Of a stretch of 64,000 nucleotides of DNA, positions 1-10,172 are shown piece after piece (within the stretch, counting starts at the first letter, position 1; each line of letters opens with the position of its first letter). This DNA is from Papio anubis (taxonomy: Eukaryota > Chordata > Mammalia > Primates > Cercopithecidae). The notes beneath the pieces were generated by a model. It searched no databases and was not told the origin of the DNA. It was given only the letters and a program-made list of their open reading frames with translations. The stretch covers positions 97,015,181-97,079,180 of the forward strand of contig NC_044984.1 in NCBI RefSeq assembly GCF_008728515.1, in the 5' to 3' direction. The translations under genes and the position numbers were made by a program.

Positions 1-264
1 CTTGGAAAACAGTTCTGTCTGTAATCCCTAAGAAACATGTTTTCTTTTTGTAGTTCCTTCTTCTTTACTAATGCTTGCTGGGAAGATAACTAATACTTGA
101 GTTGCCACATTTACTGCTCATGAGTTGCTGGAAGATTGAAGTGGCTCTGGCGAGGGGCACACACATTCTCAGAGCCATCACACCTTTTCTTGCTACTTAT
201 TGGCATTTACTTTCCTATAGACTTGGCTTTGTAAATGGTGAAGTAGCACTGCACTTCTGTGTAG
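1..264. other. Unassigned sequence
   Basis: I see no repeat or coding signal here. The 67-codon frame beginning near 102 shows no domain and no codon-like character. Confidence 0.4.
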
Positions 265-440
265 CACCAGTCCTGGGTCCAAATTTGGACTCAATTGTTT
301 TCTAGTTGTGTGATCTTGGGCAGTTTAATTGACTTCTCTGGACCTTAAACTCCCTATGTGTGAGACGGGGAGTATTACGACTATATCACAGGGTTGTTAG
401 GGAGAATACATTACATAAGATGTGAAAAATTATTTAGCAC
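265..440 (+). repeat. MIR SINE remnant, sense
   Basis: The order of MIR landmarks is readable: a degraded 'cctgggtccaaattt' tRNA/core boundary, then 'gtgtgatcttgggcag', a pyrimidine-rich 'cttctctggacctt' stretch, then 'agacggggagtatt' and 'agggttgttaggga'. This matches the sense order of the mammalian MIR core and 3' part. It is an old copy with many substitutions. Confidence 0.75.
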
Positions 441-1551
441 ATCTTCTATTACATGTAATTTGTACTCTGTATATGATGGCTCCCTTTGCCCTAAAAAATG
501 TATAGACAAGCTTGAATACGCATCACCTAATCAGTGTTCTTTTGAAAAATTTGTTTTGCAGCAGACCCGATGCTTTCTCTCAAGACTCCCAGGTTTCAAA
601 TTGGTCATATATTGAGGGACAGTTACTTGAACAATGAGGATAAATGGCAGTCAGTAATTATGATCTTGGTTTCTAGGTTGTTAGAGACAAATATTAATCC
701 TCAAAGTGTATGTGAAATGTGTTTATCTGGCTATAATTGTATAGTCTTCTTGAAAGCATTGACCAGTGATGCTAATTTAACACATATTTCCCCAGGGGAG
801 TATTTTTGAGCTAGTGGGGTTGCCAATTTATTAGTTAACCCATGCCACTTTCTTCAGAGCAGAAATAGAAATAGCAAACTCACAAAAAGTTACAGGTATA
901 TATTTTCATTTTTTATCAGGTGAACAATTCAGTGTAAAGATAATCAGAGCATGCATTAGTCTTTGAAAAACATAGTGCCTGTGTTGGTTGGCTGGCAAAT
1001 GATGGTGAATACTGCTCAGTTATGTGAAATTAAAAGCAGAGTGAGATACTAACACTAGGAGATAATAAAGCTGTTTTCAGAAAACAGATTCAATTTGAAT
1101 AAATACATCAACATGTTATCAGTGAAAAATATCTTTGTGAAAGAATTATTTATCCTACTCTATCAACCTTCAAAATCAAAGGCTAGATTACAGATGCCTT
1201 GATTTTTTGTTTTGTTTTGTTTGTTTGTTGTTCAGACAAAATGAGTTTGCAAACCCCAAGAAATTCAAAAGTGGTACATCTTTAGAAACAACTTAAAAGA
1301 ATCATAAGCCATGCTTAAACTTGCTTTGTAGAATGATTTTTATTGTTCACAATGAAAATTATTTCATTCTTCGTTGTGTTCTTCAGTTGTTTGCTTAATT
1401 CATCATAGTTGTTTAATGGACAAAGTCACATGTGCAATTATTATGTATCAATAATATATAAATAATAACAAAAATTTGTTTTGAATTTCAACCAATCAAT
1501 TAGCAAGTGAATTTTAGAATTATAAACAATGAGAAGTTTGCCATAAAGCAC
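441..1551. other. Unassigned A+T-rich stretch
   Basis: No gene is visible. A short TTTG/TTTTG low-complexity run lies at 1205-1231. The rest is non-repetitive by eye, with stop codons in all frames at short intervals. Degraded old repeats cannot be excluded. Confidence 0.4.
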
Positions 1552-1555
1552 CTAC
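1552..1555. repeat. Left 4-bp target-site duplication of the provirus (ctac)
   Basis: The four bases immediately before the left LTR are ctac. The same four bases follow the right LTR at 6742-6745. A 4-bp duplication is usual for gammaretrovirus-like (class I) ERV integration. Confidence 0.7.
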
Positions 1556-2361
1556 TGAAGCAGGAAATTTTCCCTGACCTCTTCATGGGTGAAACTGGAG
1601 TGCCCGGGAACTAGAAATAGACAGCAGCCACTTCAGTGCTGGTAGGGATGGACACCACTCACTTGGTCCTGCTGCATTCCAACCCTCACAGGAAGGGGAA
1701 GCACAGTGAGCAGGTGCAGGAGCTGGGGCTAGTGCTTTTGGGTACTGGCAGGAGCAAAACTCTGTGTGGCCCCGTGGCAGTGTCTAGGGGGGTTCTGGTG
1801 ACCCCTGAAGCCTCAGAAAGATTGTTACAGTCAGTGCTTTTTTAGCTTTGCTATCTGTAGATGGCTGAAGTGTTCACAGATCAGTGGAGGGTCAGTGTGA
1901 CAGCCTTTTGCACCTGCACCTGAGTTCTTGTCCAGCATCCAGGAGGAATGAGGTTGCATGAACAAATTGGAGATGGTAAATGTGGAGGATTTTATTGCCA
2001 ATGAAAGTGGCTCTCAGTAGGAAGGGGAGCTGAAAAGGAAATGAAGTGGGAAGATAATCTTCCCCTGGAGTCTAGCCCCAAAGCAACGCTGTCAAGCTGT
2101 CCCTCTAAAGTCAAGCTGCTTCTCTCTGATGTCCAACCATAGTCTCCAATGTCCAGATGTTTCTCCTCTCTCTGGTGGCTGAGCCTGGAGTTTTTATAGG
2201 TACAGGATGGGGGACCAGGAGGGCCATAGGTGGTTTTGGAAAAGGCAACATTTGGGTGGGAAAACAGGAATGTATGTTCTTACTTTTGGCCACCATTCCA
2301 GGCTTGAGGGTGGGGATCCGCCCTCTTCTCCCCAGAATTTCCCTGCCGCCTATCCCTATCA
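1556..2361 (-). repeat. 3' LTR of the provirus
   Basis: On the minus strand it starts TGATAGGG and ends CTTCA, giving TG...CA ends. A TATA-like CCTATAAAAA is read from plus positions 2191-2200. A polyadenylation signal AATAAAA is read from 1990-1996. It aligns along nearly its full length with the LTR at 5901-6741, with many substitutions and some small length differences. Confidence 0.85.
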
Positions 2362-2373
2362 TTTCCCCCCTCT
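2362..2373 (-). other. Polypurine tract (plus-strand primer site) of the provirus
   Basis: The minus strand reads agaggggggaaa directly before the TG of the 3' LTR. That is the expected position and composition of a retroviral polypurine tract. Confidence 0.75.
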
Positions 2374-2977
2374 GAAGAGGTACATGTAACTGCGATTAGA
2401 ATACAGATGATATCAGGTGTTAGTTACTTCCTGCTGTCAGAGGGCGTTGTTTTGGGGAGATTGGGAGTCAGATTTCTCCCAGAGGTCTGCCTAAGGGTTC
2501 CTGGCAAAAGGGAGCCATCATCCAAGGCTCCAGTTGCCTGACTGTTTAGAGTTTGATGGCTTATCGGTGAGAAGAAACAAGTTTTATAAGGTTAAGTATG
2601 CATGGATCAAATGTGTATTATACAAAGAGGAGTTAAAAGGAGAGAATCAAGTGCCAAAGGTTACAGAAATAAGTGATATATACTAACCATTCTGAAAACA
2701 ACATGGTACCCCATGGTATAGAACAGAAAAAAAGTAAAAACAGCAAGCATAGGCAAGACTATAAGGATATCCATGGAAGGTTAATTATTAAAATTTATCT
2801 CTTGTGATTTTTAGCTTGATGTTCCCCATCTATTCACATTGGAACTTTGGGTGCTCTTCTGGGTTGATGGAGATAACGCTGTCAACCTCCCAGGTCTTTA
2901 TTCGGGTATAATAAATTTAAGAATCTATTCCAGGGACCTACTGTAAAAGACCATGATGACCACTTTGAGGAGGTTCT
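2374..2977 (-). pseudogene. Internal proviral DNA downstream of gag, not readable
   Basis: This segment lies between the recognisable capsid remnant and the polypurine tract, where pol and env should be. About 600 bp remain and I recognise no reverse transcriptase, integrase or envelope motif. Most of pol-env has evidently been lost by deletion, or the remaining piece is too degraded to read. Confidence 0.5.
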
Positions 2978-3235
2978 CTAAAGCACTATCTGGTGCCAGG
3001 GCCTTTTTCTGCAGCTTCCTCCTGGTATCAGGGCTTCCTGAGTAACACATTTTTCTTTTAGGATTAGATGTTCCTCAACTGAAGCAGGAGATAGAGAGGT
3101 GTGCTTTATGAATGCCTCTTTTATCCTCTCCAGGAAGGCAGTAGGATTCTCATCAAATCCCTGGGCTGTCATGGATAGCTTGGTATAATTGAGAGGCTTA
3201 GTTCTAATCCTGTGTAAGCCCTCTATTATGCGCAA
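2978..3235 (-). pseudogene. Retroviral gag (capsid C-terminal region) remnant
   Basis: An 85-codon minus-strand frame resembles the C-terminal part of gammaretroviral capsid. This is the segment with a proline/asparagine-containing turn, an 'AFLERIKEAF' helix and a following 'SP' stretch. Near its end the frame departs from the family pattern, which suggests a frameshift. It lies downstream, in viral orientation, of the other gag fragment at 3793-3935. The Alu at 3478 and about 240 bp of degraded sequence separate them. It cannot make a working protein. Confidence 0.7.
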
Positions 3236-3464
3236 CTGAAAGTATCTCCTCTTTCATTCTCCCATCTCATCATTGGGATCCTATCCAGGGTCATCCAATG
3301 GTACTGCTTCTCTTCCAGTTGGATAAAGTTCAACCCCTTGCCTGACACCATATGTGATACAAAGCTCATCCCTAAATCCCTCTGCTGCTTGTGGAGTGGC
3401 CTGCTTCTCAGTGTTAGTCAGGATTTGATTCAAAAGTAACATAACATCTTTCCAGGAGAGTTCA
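3236..3464 (-). pseudogene. Degraded middle of gag
   Basis: By position this should be the capsid middle region, between the two recognisable gag pieces. Minus-strand frames are interrupted and I read no clear motif. Confidence 0.4.
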
Positions 3465-3476
3465 AATACTTGGGTT

Positions 3477-3780
3477 CGGCTGGGAATTCATGCTCATAAT
3501 CCCAGCACTTTGGGAGGCCAAGGTGGGCGGATCACCTGAGACCAGGAGTTAGAGACTAGCCTGGCCAACAAGGCAAAAACCTGTCTCCACTAAAAGTGTA
3601 AAAAATTAGCCAGGCATGGTAGTGGGTGCCTGTAATCCCAGCTACTCGGGAGGTTGAGGCAGGAGAATTGCTTGAACCTTGGAGGTTGCAGTGAGCCGAG
3701 ATCACGCCACTGCACTCCAGCCTGGGCCACAGAGCAAGGCTCCGTCTCAAAATAACAGCAGCAGCAACGACAAAAACACA
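3477..3780 (+). mobile_element. AluS-type SINE inserted in gag
   Basis: A full dimeric Alu begins 'ggctgggaattcatgctca' at 3478, with A-box-like and B-box-like left-arm text, a middle A-rich linker and the right arm ending 'ctccgtctcaaaa'. A degenerate A-rich tail with 'cagcagcaac' follows. Imperfect duplications 'aatacttgggtt' (3465-3476) and 'aacccttgggtt' (3781-3792) flank it. It therefore entered after the provirus. Confidence 0.9.
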
Positions 3781-3792
3781 AACCCTTGGGTT

Positions 3793-3935
3793 AAATTCTG
3801 GAAAGCCTTTATATGTCTGTCAGGGTCATCTGACAACTTGCCAAGATCCCCCTTAATTTGCCTTAAGTCCTGTGGAGAGAAAGGGACCTGGACCTTACTG
3901 GGACCAAATTCACCACGTATTTGTTGGAGGGGCAA
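3793..3935 (-). pseudogene. Retroviral gag (capsid N-terminal region) remnant
   Basis: The minus-strand frame from 3935 shows the beginning of a gammaretrovirus-like capsid. It has a valine-proline-phenylalanine turn, a 'DLRQIKGDLGK' helix, a 'DDPDR' segment and an 'FQNLTQ' helix. The frame then runs into the Alu tail, whose codons are not viral. This is the best preserved coding trace in the provirus. It is an inactive fragment. Confidence 0.75.
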
Positions 3936-5879
3936 GAATGAGACTGGGGCTTGTCTAGGGTAAAGATTTCCAGAGGGAGCAAGTGAGAGAGAAGTTGGAT
4001 AGGGAGAACAGGGTAGGCCCAGAGGAGCAGGGCTGGAGTGAACTGGCTCCCCTGCTGGAGGTGCCTCTGGGGTTTATTTCTTTAGTTCCCTGGGATTGCC
4101 CCTAGCAGCCTCTCCTGAGAGAGCAAGTAGGAGGGCTGGATCAATGCTACACCATCGGCAAAAGTCTGGATTGCCCTACAAGGTATCGAAAGCCTGCACA
4201 TATGGGGCCTCAGACTGTTCGCCATCACATTTACAGAAAAGGTCCAACTGCAGGGTAGTATCGAAATGGACGGTTCCTTCCTAAGGCCGAGCCAGTCCTT
4301 CCTGCAGATCATAATTTGGCCAAATCTTTGTGCAGAGGGCTATGAGGCATTTTTCCTGCAGAGTCCTCCAGAGGGTCAAGGCAGTCCCAGTGATTCAGAA
4401 TACACTCCAGAGGAGTATAGACTAAGGATGGTGAAGATAGCTGCTTGCCCATTCTGAAAGACGGAAATAGGCTTCCCTCATTTTCCTTCCTTCTTTCAGT
4501 GAAAACTCAGGGTGTGAGGGAGAGAGAAAGCGGGCATCCCCCTTTTCTGTTTTGTTATCCCCAAGATCTGGCAACCTAAGACAGACGCCACCCATGGGTG
4601 CCATTGAGGCCTGCACCCATGAAGCAAGGAGGGTATAGAGACTACATATTGTCTGCACTCACCCACGCCTCCATCCCTGCTACTGTCGGCCATGTTTGGG
4701 TTCCCTGGACCTTATCTATGCCATGGTTCGTGGCCTCCTTCCATGAAGCAGGAGCTTAATTGGCAGGAATTGGTCCTGCCTATCTATACTGTACCTGTTG
4801 CCTCACTTTGTATCCCTCAGATCTGGTTTTCATTTCTAGGGCTTCAACTCAAAGGTTAGAATTGAGTTGGGGACAAAAATGATATCTCAGGAGTTGCATA
4901 GATTCATTTGGATTAGGCCCCAGATGGCCCTTGCCAATGTTGCAGTTGTTAGCAAGTGGAAGTTATTCCTCTGTTGCCTCCCTATTACAAGCAGAGTGCT
5001 GATGTAGGAAAAGAACCCTCTTGCATAGAAAAGGAAAGAGGGAAAAAATAACTTAAGGGGGAGAACCCCTTGCCATATACAAATAGGTTCCTTTAATCAC
5101 TGTATCCCTCCCCCACTTCAGACCAAGCTGAACTCCTTGGTCAGGGGAGGGAAGGCTCTATGGGCCCTTGGCAAGAGGGGACAGTGAGCAGAAAACTCTG
5201 GCCAGCTGGCCACATGGGGTCCCTGTCCCCCAAGACTTCCCTGGGGCCCTGGTGGCAGCTGTGGTTCTTTTCCATCTGCCGTGGCCATTGGGCGTGGCAT
5301 GTGCATGCTGCAGATGTGCCCAAGTGCCCCAGCTGGGAGGGGAGAGCATGAAGAGGGGAGCCACTGTGTGCCATGTGTGTCTGCAGCTGTTGGGAGGGGA
5401 TGGCACCTCCAAGAACAAATGGAAATCACATTGTTCTGAATTGCGTATCTGATTGCTGGGCCCAACACTCATTCTACTTAATATTTCTGCATTTTGCAGC
5501 AAACCCCTTAACATTATAAAAGATTAGATAGGAGCCATTTCAACCTGTGAAAGAAGAAAGGAAAGATACCTTTCTTCTTCTAGAAAAGTCTGGGGTTCTT
5601 GTCCAATGACTTGATGGGCACTGGGGACTGGATATGGGGGCCTTCTGGCAACACTGAGGAGTAGCCTTGGTCAGATGCCTTCAGTTGCCTCAGGACTTTA
5701 TTCTGGTCCCATGTGACAGCAAGACTTCCGTGAGAGAAACAGAACCAACATTCCTTTTACCCAAAAGATAGAGATGGCAGGATGGCATCCTGTTCCCTGC
5801 AAGTGGCATAGTTCATCGGAAAGTCTGAGGGCAGGAAGAGAGAGATCTACCTTTTTGCATGTACTCACTCTTCTGATGT
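3936..5879 (-). pseudogene. Proviral leader and gag 5' region (matrix), degraded
   Basis: On the minus strand this lies between the primer binding site and the capsid remnant. By position it should hold the leader, the gag start and matrix. It is relatively G+C-rich, which is why several 60-118-codon frames occur on both strands around 5118-5514. None of those looks conserved or has a recognisable domain. Confidence 0.5.
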
Positions 5880-5897
5880 ATTCCAGACAATCCTCCA
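5880..5897 (-). other. Primer binding site, proline tRNA type
   Basis: The minus strand reads TGGAGGATTGTCTGGAAT, three bases after the 5' LTR. It matches the standard proline tRNA site TGGGGGCTCGTCCGGGAT, and the differences are mostly G-to-A or C-to-T changes as expected from decay. The position is exactly where a primer binding site should be. Confidence 0.65.
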
Positions 5898-5900
5898 AAA

Positions 5901-6741
5901 TGAAGCAGGAAATTTTCCCTGACCCCTTTGTGGGCAGGAACTGGAGTGCATGAATGCTAGAACTATCTGGCTGCTTTGGTACCAGCAGGGGCAGCCTCCA
6001 TTCACTTGGTCCTGCTACATTCCACCCCTCACAGGATGGGGAACACAGGTGAGAGGGTGCAGGAGCCAGGGCGAGCGTTTTTGGGTGCCAGCAGGAGCAA
6101 AGCTCCATGCGGCTCTGCAGGAGCATCTAGGGGGCTGCCTGCAACCCTTGAAGCTCCAGAAAGAATGTTACATTTAATGCTGTTTTAGCTTTGCTGTCTA
6201 TGGATGGCTTAAGTGTTAACAGCTCAGTGGAAGGTCAGTGCAAAAGCTTTTTGCACCCATACCCGAATTCTTGTCCAGCATTCAGGAGGAATAAGGTTGC
6301 ATAAACAAATTGGAGATGGTAAATCTGGGCGATTTTATTGCTGATTAAAGTGGCTCACAGCAGGAAGGGGAGCTGAAAGGGGACAGAGCACAAAGATCAT
6401 CTTTCCCCAGAATCTGACCATTCCCAGCTGGACTCCTCTCTGAAGCAATGCCATCAAGATGACTCTCTGAAGTCAAGCTGCTTCTCTCCATGTCCAACCA
6501 TAGTCTACAACATCCTGCTGCTTCTCCTCTTCACCTCTTCTGCTGGCTGAGCCTGGGGTTTTTATGGGCACAGGATTAGGGGCAGGGTGGGCCATGGGTA
6601 GTTTTGGAAATGGCAACATTCGAGCAGGAAAACAGTAATGTATGTTCTCACTTTAGGCCATGATTCCAGGCTTAATGGTGGGGCCCTTGCCAGGGACCTG
6701 CTCTCTTCTTCCTAGAATTTTCCTGCCTCCTTTCTCTATCA
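5901..6741 (-). repeat. 5' LTR of the provirus
   Basis: On the minus strand it starts TGATAGAG and ends CTTCA. A TATA-like ATAAAAA is read from plus 6559-6565 and AATAAAA from 6333-6339. The adjoining primer binding site marks this as the 5' LTR. The 142-codon frame at 5698-6126 is an artefact of LTR plus leader sequence. Confidence 0.85.
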
Positions 6742-6745
6742 CTAC
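6742..6745. repeat. Right 4-bp target-site duplication of the provirus (ctac)
   Basis: This matches 1552-1555 directly outside the opposite LTR. Confidence 0.7.
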
Positions 6746-6919
6746 TATCATGGCACTTAAGAAACTGAAAAAAAATTAACTATAGTCACTAACCTACATG
6801 TTCTTTTGTGTAAGAGATAAATTGTTACTAATGCATGCTAAATAGTAGACACTCAGATATTTAAAAAATGACTGATTTGTGTGCATGTATTTATTAGCAG
6901 AAATAACATGGTTCAACAC

Positions 6920-7125
6920 TCCTAGTTTACAAAGCATATTCACTGCCTCAGTTTTATTTATCTTCACCTTTAATGCCCAGGGAATAAGTTCAGCAAAGTA
7001 TTATCAACTTGATTTTCCAGTTGAGGAAACTAAGAATGAAAAATTTTCAGTGACTATCTTAAGGTCACAGTTAGAGCTTGGACCTCAAGTTTGCTGACTC
7101 TTTTTGCAAAACTTGGTTATTTTTC
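6920..7125 (-). repeat. MIR-family SINE remnant, antisense
   Basis: It reads 'ttttccagttgaggaaacta' followed by 'cttaaggtcacagttagagc', the usual antisense MIR order of 'gatgaggaaactgagg' then 'aaggtcacacagctag'. The left part is weaker. Confidence 0.65.
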
Positions 7126-7179
7126 TCTTGTGTTTTGGGAATGTGTGGGCTAAATAGAATAAGGATAAGAAGGTCAGTT

Positions 7180-7720
7180 GAGAGTAATTTGGCAGTCTCC
7201 TGTAAGAATGGAAATATGCAAACTCCATGACTCTGAAACTCTGCTTCTAGGTATATACCCTAGGGAATCTTCCTAAAAGTGCACAAGGACACAAGAACAA
7301 GAATATTTATTACATAGTTATTTGGTAATAGCAAAATTGGAAGTAACTTAATGTCCATCTGTAAGAAAATAAATAAATCAACTCTATTGTCTTCATATGA
7401 TAAAATGCCACTTAACAGTTTAAATAATAGTTAGATTAGCTTCAGAAATATTATATTGAATGAAAAAAGTAATTTTAGAATGATACACATAGTATGATAG
7501 TATTTACATAACATTTTTAAAAAGTGGAATGCTAGATACTGCTTATGAACATATATATTTGTTATAAAATAGAAAAACATCACTTCTAAGAATACATAGT
7601 AATTTCAGTATAGTGTTAGCAAGGGAGAGACTGAGAAGGGGAACAAAAGGGAATTCAATTTTGTAACTCTTCCACTCTGTAATGTTCTCATTCCACTTTC
7701 TTATGTAAATAATAAGAAAC
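7180..7720 (+). repeat. Ancient L1 (L1M-type) 3' fragment, sense
   Basis: L1 ORF2 3' landmarks are visible: 'ctaggtatataccctaggga', 'gtgcacaaggacacaagaac', 'taatagcaaaattggaagt', then 'atgtccatct' and a terminal region around 'tatagtgttagcaagg'. Many substitutions and gaps indicate an old mammalian L1. Confidence 0.65.
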
Positions 7721-7839
7721 AAATGACAAAATGTTGATGCTTCTTAATTTCTAGTGTTGGTCATATGGATATGTGTGTTTTACTTTCTCTTTTTATGTTT
7801 AATTTAGCTTTTTCAAAATTAAAGAGAAAAATATTCATT

Positions 7840-7930
7840 TAGAATAGAGGAGTACAGCAGAGTGGTTATGAAGATGAGCTTCAAAGATAGACCAGGGTTG
7901 AATTCCAATTCTGCCAATTTAAATGCTATT
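7840..7930 (+). repeat. MIR SINE fragment, sense
   Basis: 'cagcagagtggttatgaagatgagc' followed by 'gggttgaattccaattctgcc' corresponds to the tRNA-like head of MIR. Confidence 0.7.
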
Positions 7931-8086
7931 AAAGTGAAGTAGGTCTCCATCCTGCAGGATTTATTAGTGTCTTTAATATGCTGATCTGTGTTGTGAGCCT
8001 TTAGGATAAGAATATAACATTCAGAATTTCTCAGACTTATTTGACCAAGGAATGAGCATTCTTTGGGGTAGTATGGTAAAAGGTGC

Positions 8087-8166
8087 CTTTACAGATAATA
8101 TGTATTTATATGTATATATATCTTTACATATATATATATATATATATCTTTACAGATAATATGTAT
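8087..8166. repeat. AT-rich simple repeat with a 19-bp direct duplication
   Basis: 'ctttacagataatatgtat' occurs at 8087-8105 and again at 8148-8166. Between them is a (TA)n tract containing a third partial 'ctttaca' copy. This looks like microsatellite expansion with segmental slippage. Confidence 0.85.
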
Positions 8167-8764
8167 AATCTGTACAATTTGAATGATCAATTGTCTTTGG
8201 GCTCAAAAAGGTCTCCCTTCAACTCCTTCCTGTTTTATCAGAATTGTATTTCTCTTATTCCTGCTATCCCTAAGCTTTCTTTCTTTACAAAGACAGATAA
8301 TCCATTCCCCTTTCCTCTACAACTCAACAAAGTGGCTGCTGAGAGGACAGATTCTTCTGAGTAGCATGGTCATAGTTTTCTTTGAGACCAGCATGATTCA
8401 TTTGATGTGGACAATTTCAAGGTCTTTTGAAAAATTCCATCTATGCTTTGGTAGCATTTGTCACTTCTAGCTTTGGCCAGTATCTATAAGGTGTCTGGGC
8501 ACCATATTAAATCCAATTCCCTCTCAGTTACTCAGAAATCTATACTTATTTTTTTTTCAGGGATCATGCTTCATGTTAACATGAAGACTTGCTGTCTTAA
8601 AGTCCCCTGAAGAGTATCTTATGCTATGGTTTATATCATACCCAAGGTGACTTGTCTATTTCTTAGGAAATTCCAACCAGAGACACCTCAAAGGGTGTCA
8701 CACATTTCACCTATAGAACATGGTCTCATTCATATCCCATCAGCTAATCAAACTCTATAAGCCA
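8167..8764. other. Unassigned sequence
   Basis: No repeat family or coding signal is recognised. Overlapping 93- and 95-codon plus-strand frames at 8083-8470 begin in the AT repeat and show no domain. Confidence 0.4.
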
Positions 8765-8868
8765 ATGGAGTTGGGTTTGAACCCCAATCTGGCCACTTAC
8801 TAACTAGTTCACCTTGCTCCACTGTAGACTGTTTCTGCAACTGAAAGGAGACATTGATACCTCTCAGA
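8765..8868 (+). repeat. MIR SINE fragment, sense
   Basis: 'gggtttgaaccccaatctgg' and 'ccacttactaactag', followed by 'acattgatacctctcaga', match the MIR core order. Confidence 0.7.
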
Positions 8869-8985
8869 TATATATATTATATATATAATAATCCAAGGCA
8901 ATATATTTATTATATATTTTATATATAATCTAAGACAGTATTATATATATAATATATTTATAAAATATTGTCTTGGATTACCCTA
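8868..8985. repeat. AT-rich imperfect palindrome
   Basis: Arms at 8890-8910 ('aatccaaggcaatatattta...') and 8959-8979 ('...aatattgtcttggatt') are inverted complements with few mismatches. The centre is alternating A/T DNA with a related 'aatctaagacagtatta' in the middle. It could extrude as a hairpin or cruciform. Confidence 0.75.
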
Positions 8986-9344
8986 GTTCTTGGATTCTAA
9001 GACAGAAATCTTTTTCACATTCAACTTTTTGGAAATTGGGACACATCTTTAATTCTTGACATCCTACAATTCACGATTAGCCATGTTTTTTCTTATTTTA
9101 ACACCATTGGGAAAAAAATAGATCTTTTGATAACAAGAGCTTCTTAAATTTGATGAAGAACAGTATTTGTTATCAGCCCTATCTTCCCAACCAGCTCCTT
9201 GAGACCAAAAGTTCTTCCTTTATACTCCTTCCATCTTGCATGCAGAGGCCCACATCAATCAATGAGAGCAGAGAATATACATTTACTTATTGAAACATGG
9301 TGGGTATAAAGAGCAACAGATTCAGAGTCTTGCACTATCTCTTG
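8986..9344. other. Unassigned sequence
   Basis: No recognisable repeat or gene. Confidence 0.4.
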
Positions 9345-9475
9345 TTAGCCATTAGAGTTTAAAAATTCTTTAACCTCTTGTGGCCCCAGTATTCTCCATA
9401 AAAGGCAGAGATATTTTCCTGTCCTGTGTACTTTACAGAGTGACTATGAAAATCAAATGATATAGTGCATGTGAA
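9345..9475 (+). repeat. MIR-like 3' region, sense
   Basis: 'ctttaacctcttgtggcccc', 'ctccataaaaggcagagata', then 'agtgactatgaaaatcaaatga' follows the MIR 3' order. It is weakly preserved. Confidence 0.5.
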
Positions 9476-9905
9476 AGCAGTATGTATATGACATATGGGT
9501 ACACAGGGCATTTGAGCATTTCTCAATATCACTGCTGGATTAGCAAGCTGTTTCCCTGTGGAACCCTCTACACATTTCAAAGTGCCTAAAAGTAACCTAA
9601 AACCAAATTGTTTGACAATGGGATTTCTATGATTTCAAATAACTTATTGCCTTTTGCTCAAGGCTGACAGATTTCTGATACAATGCTTATTTTAGCCTTG
9701 GGTGTAATACTCAGCCTGGGTTTGGAGCAAATTGAAAATTAAGGGTTTTATTTCAGGTCCTGCCTCTGACCTTGGTCTCCATTTGACCTTGGGTAAATTC
9801 ACGTCTCTTGGAGGGCAAGCTGTCCAGACAGAGAACATTTAGCTATGGTTTACCTTGGATTTGAAACATTTCCCCTGTGATTTGTGTCTCTGACATGGTC
9901 TCATT
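9476..9905. other. Unassigned sequence
   Basis: No repeat family recognised and no coding signal. Confidence 0.4.
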
Positions 9906-10172
9906 TTATATAACCCCAAATAAAGCCTCATTTGTTTCCCTTGGCTTATTTGAAATCACCAGGGCTACGTACTCCATATATTCAAGTTTTGCAAAATTCC
10001 CTGGGATGAATCCCTTTGTATGCACCAAAGCCAGTTCTGCTTTGTCGATTAGCTTGGTAATCTTCTGGGCCTCTTTTGGGATTGCAGAACTTGTGTTCTC
10101 ATGGTGAAATGTGCCAAAACTGGCAGATAGAAAATACAAATTAGTCTTTATGACTGAGGTTCCTGTACTCAT
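9906..10172 (-). other. Unexplained 88-codon open frame in unique DNA
   Basis: An ATG-initiated minus-strand frame encodes a mixed-charge peptide that is unusual here because it contains no Alu or L1 text. Residues 31-52 are a lysine/alanine/glutamate-rich stretch. I recognise no domain, signal peptide or membrane segment. A 76-codon frame covers the same bases on the other strand, so the openness could be chance. It may be a fragment of a processed pseudogene or of an unrecognised old element. I would not call it a gene. Confidence 0.2.

Larger units (their letters stand above)
1556..6741 (-). mobile_element. Class I endogenous retrovirus, deleted provirus (HUERS-P1/LTR8-like)
   Basis: Two similar LTRs in the same orientation (1556-2361 and 5901-6741) flank about 3.5 kb that includes an Alu. 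The minus-strand orientation is supported by TATA-like and AATAAAA signals in both LTRs. It is also supported by a polypurine tract beside the left LTR, a primer binding site beside the right LTR and minus-strand gag fragments. The internal region is far shorter than the roughly 6-7 kb of a full class I provirus. I recognise gag capsid, but no readable pol or env. The proline-type primer site and the LTR text suggest the HUERS-P group with LTR8-like LTRs; the family name is from memory. All reading frames are broken, so this is a fossil. Confidence 0.85.

Noticed and set aside
3556..3781. Frames with 'SVAQAGVQW' or 'CLNLPSSWDY' peptides
   Set aside because: These are classic translations of antisense Alu sequence. 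The same applies near 13930, 21795, 25200, 42812, 44333, 50519, 59175 and 60867.
5118..5514. Overlapping 94-118-codon frames on both strands
   Set aside because: They sit in G+C-rich proviral leader/gag sequence with several overlapping frames, and show no conserved motif.
5698..6126. 142-codon minus-strand frame
   Set aside because: It runs from the 5' LTR across the primer binding site into the proviral leader. It has no domain and is an artefact of LTR sequence.
1556..6741. Functional retroviral genes
   Set aside because: Only short broken gag fragments are readable and pol-env is missing.
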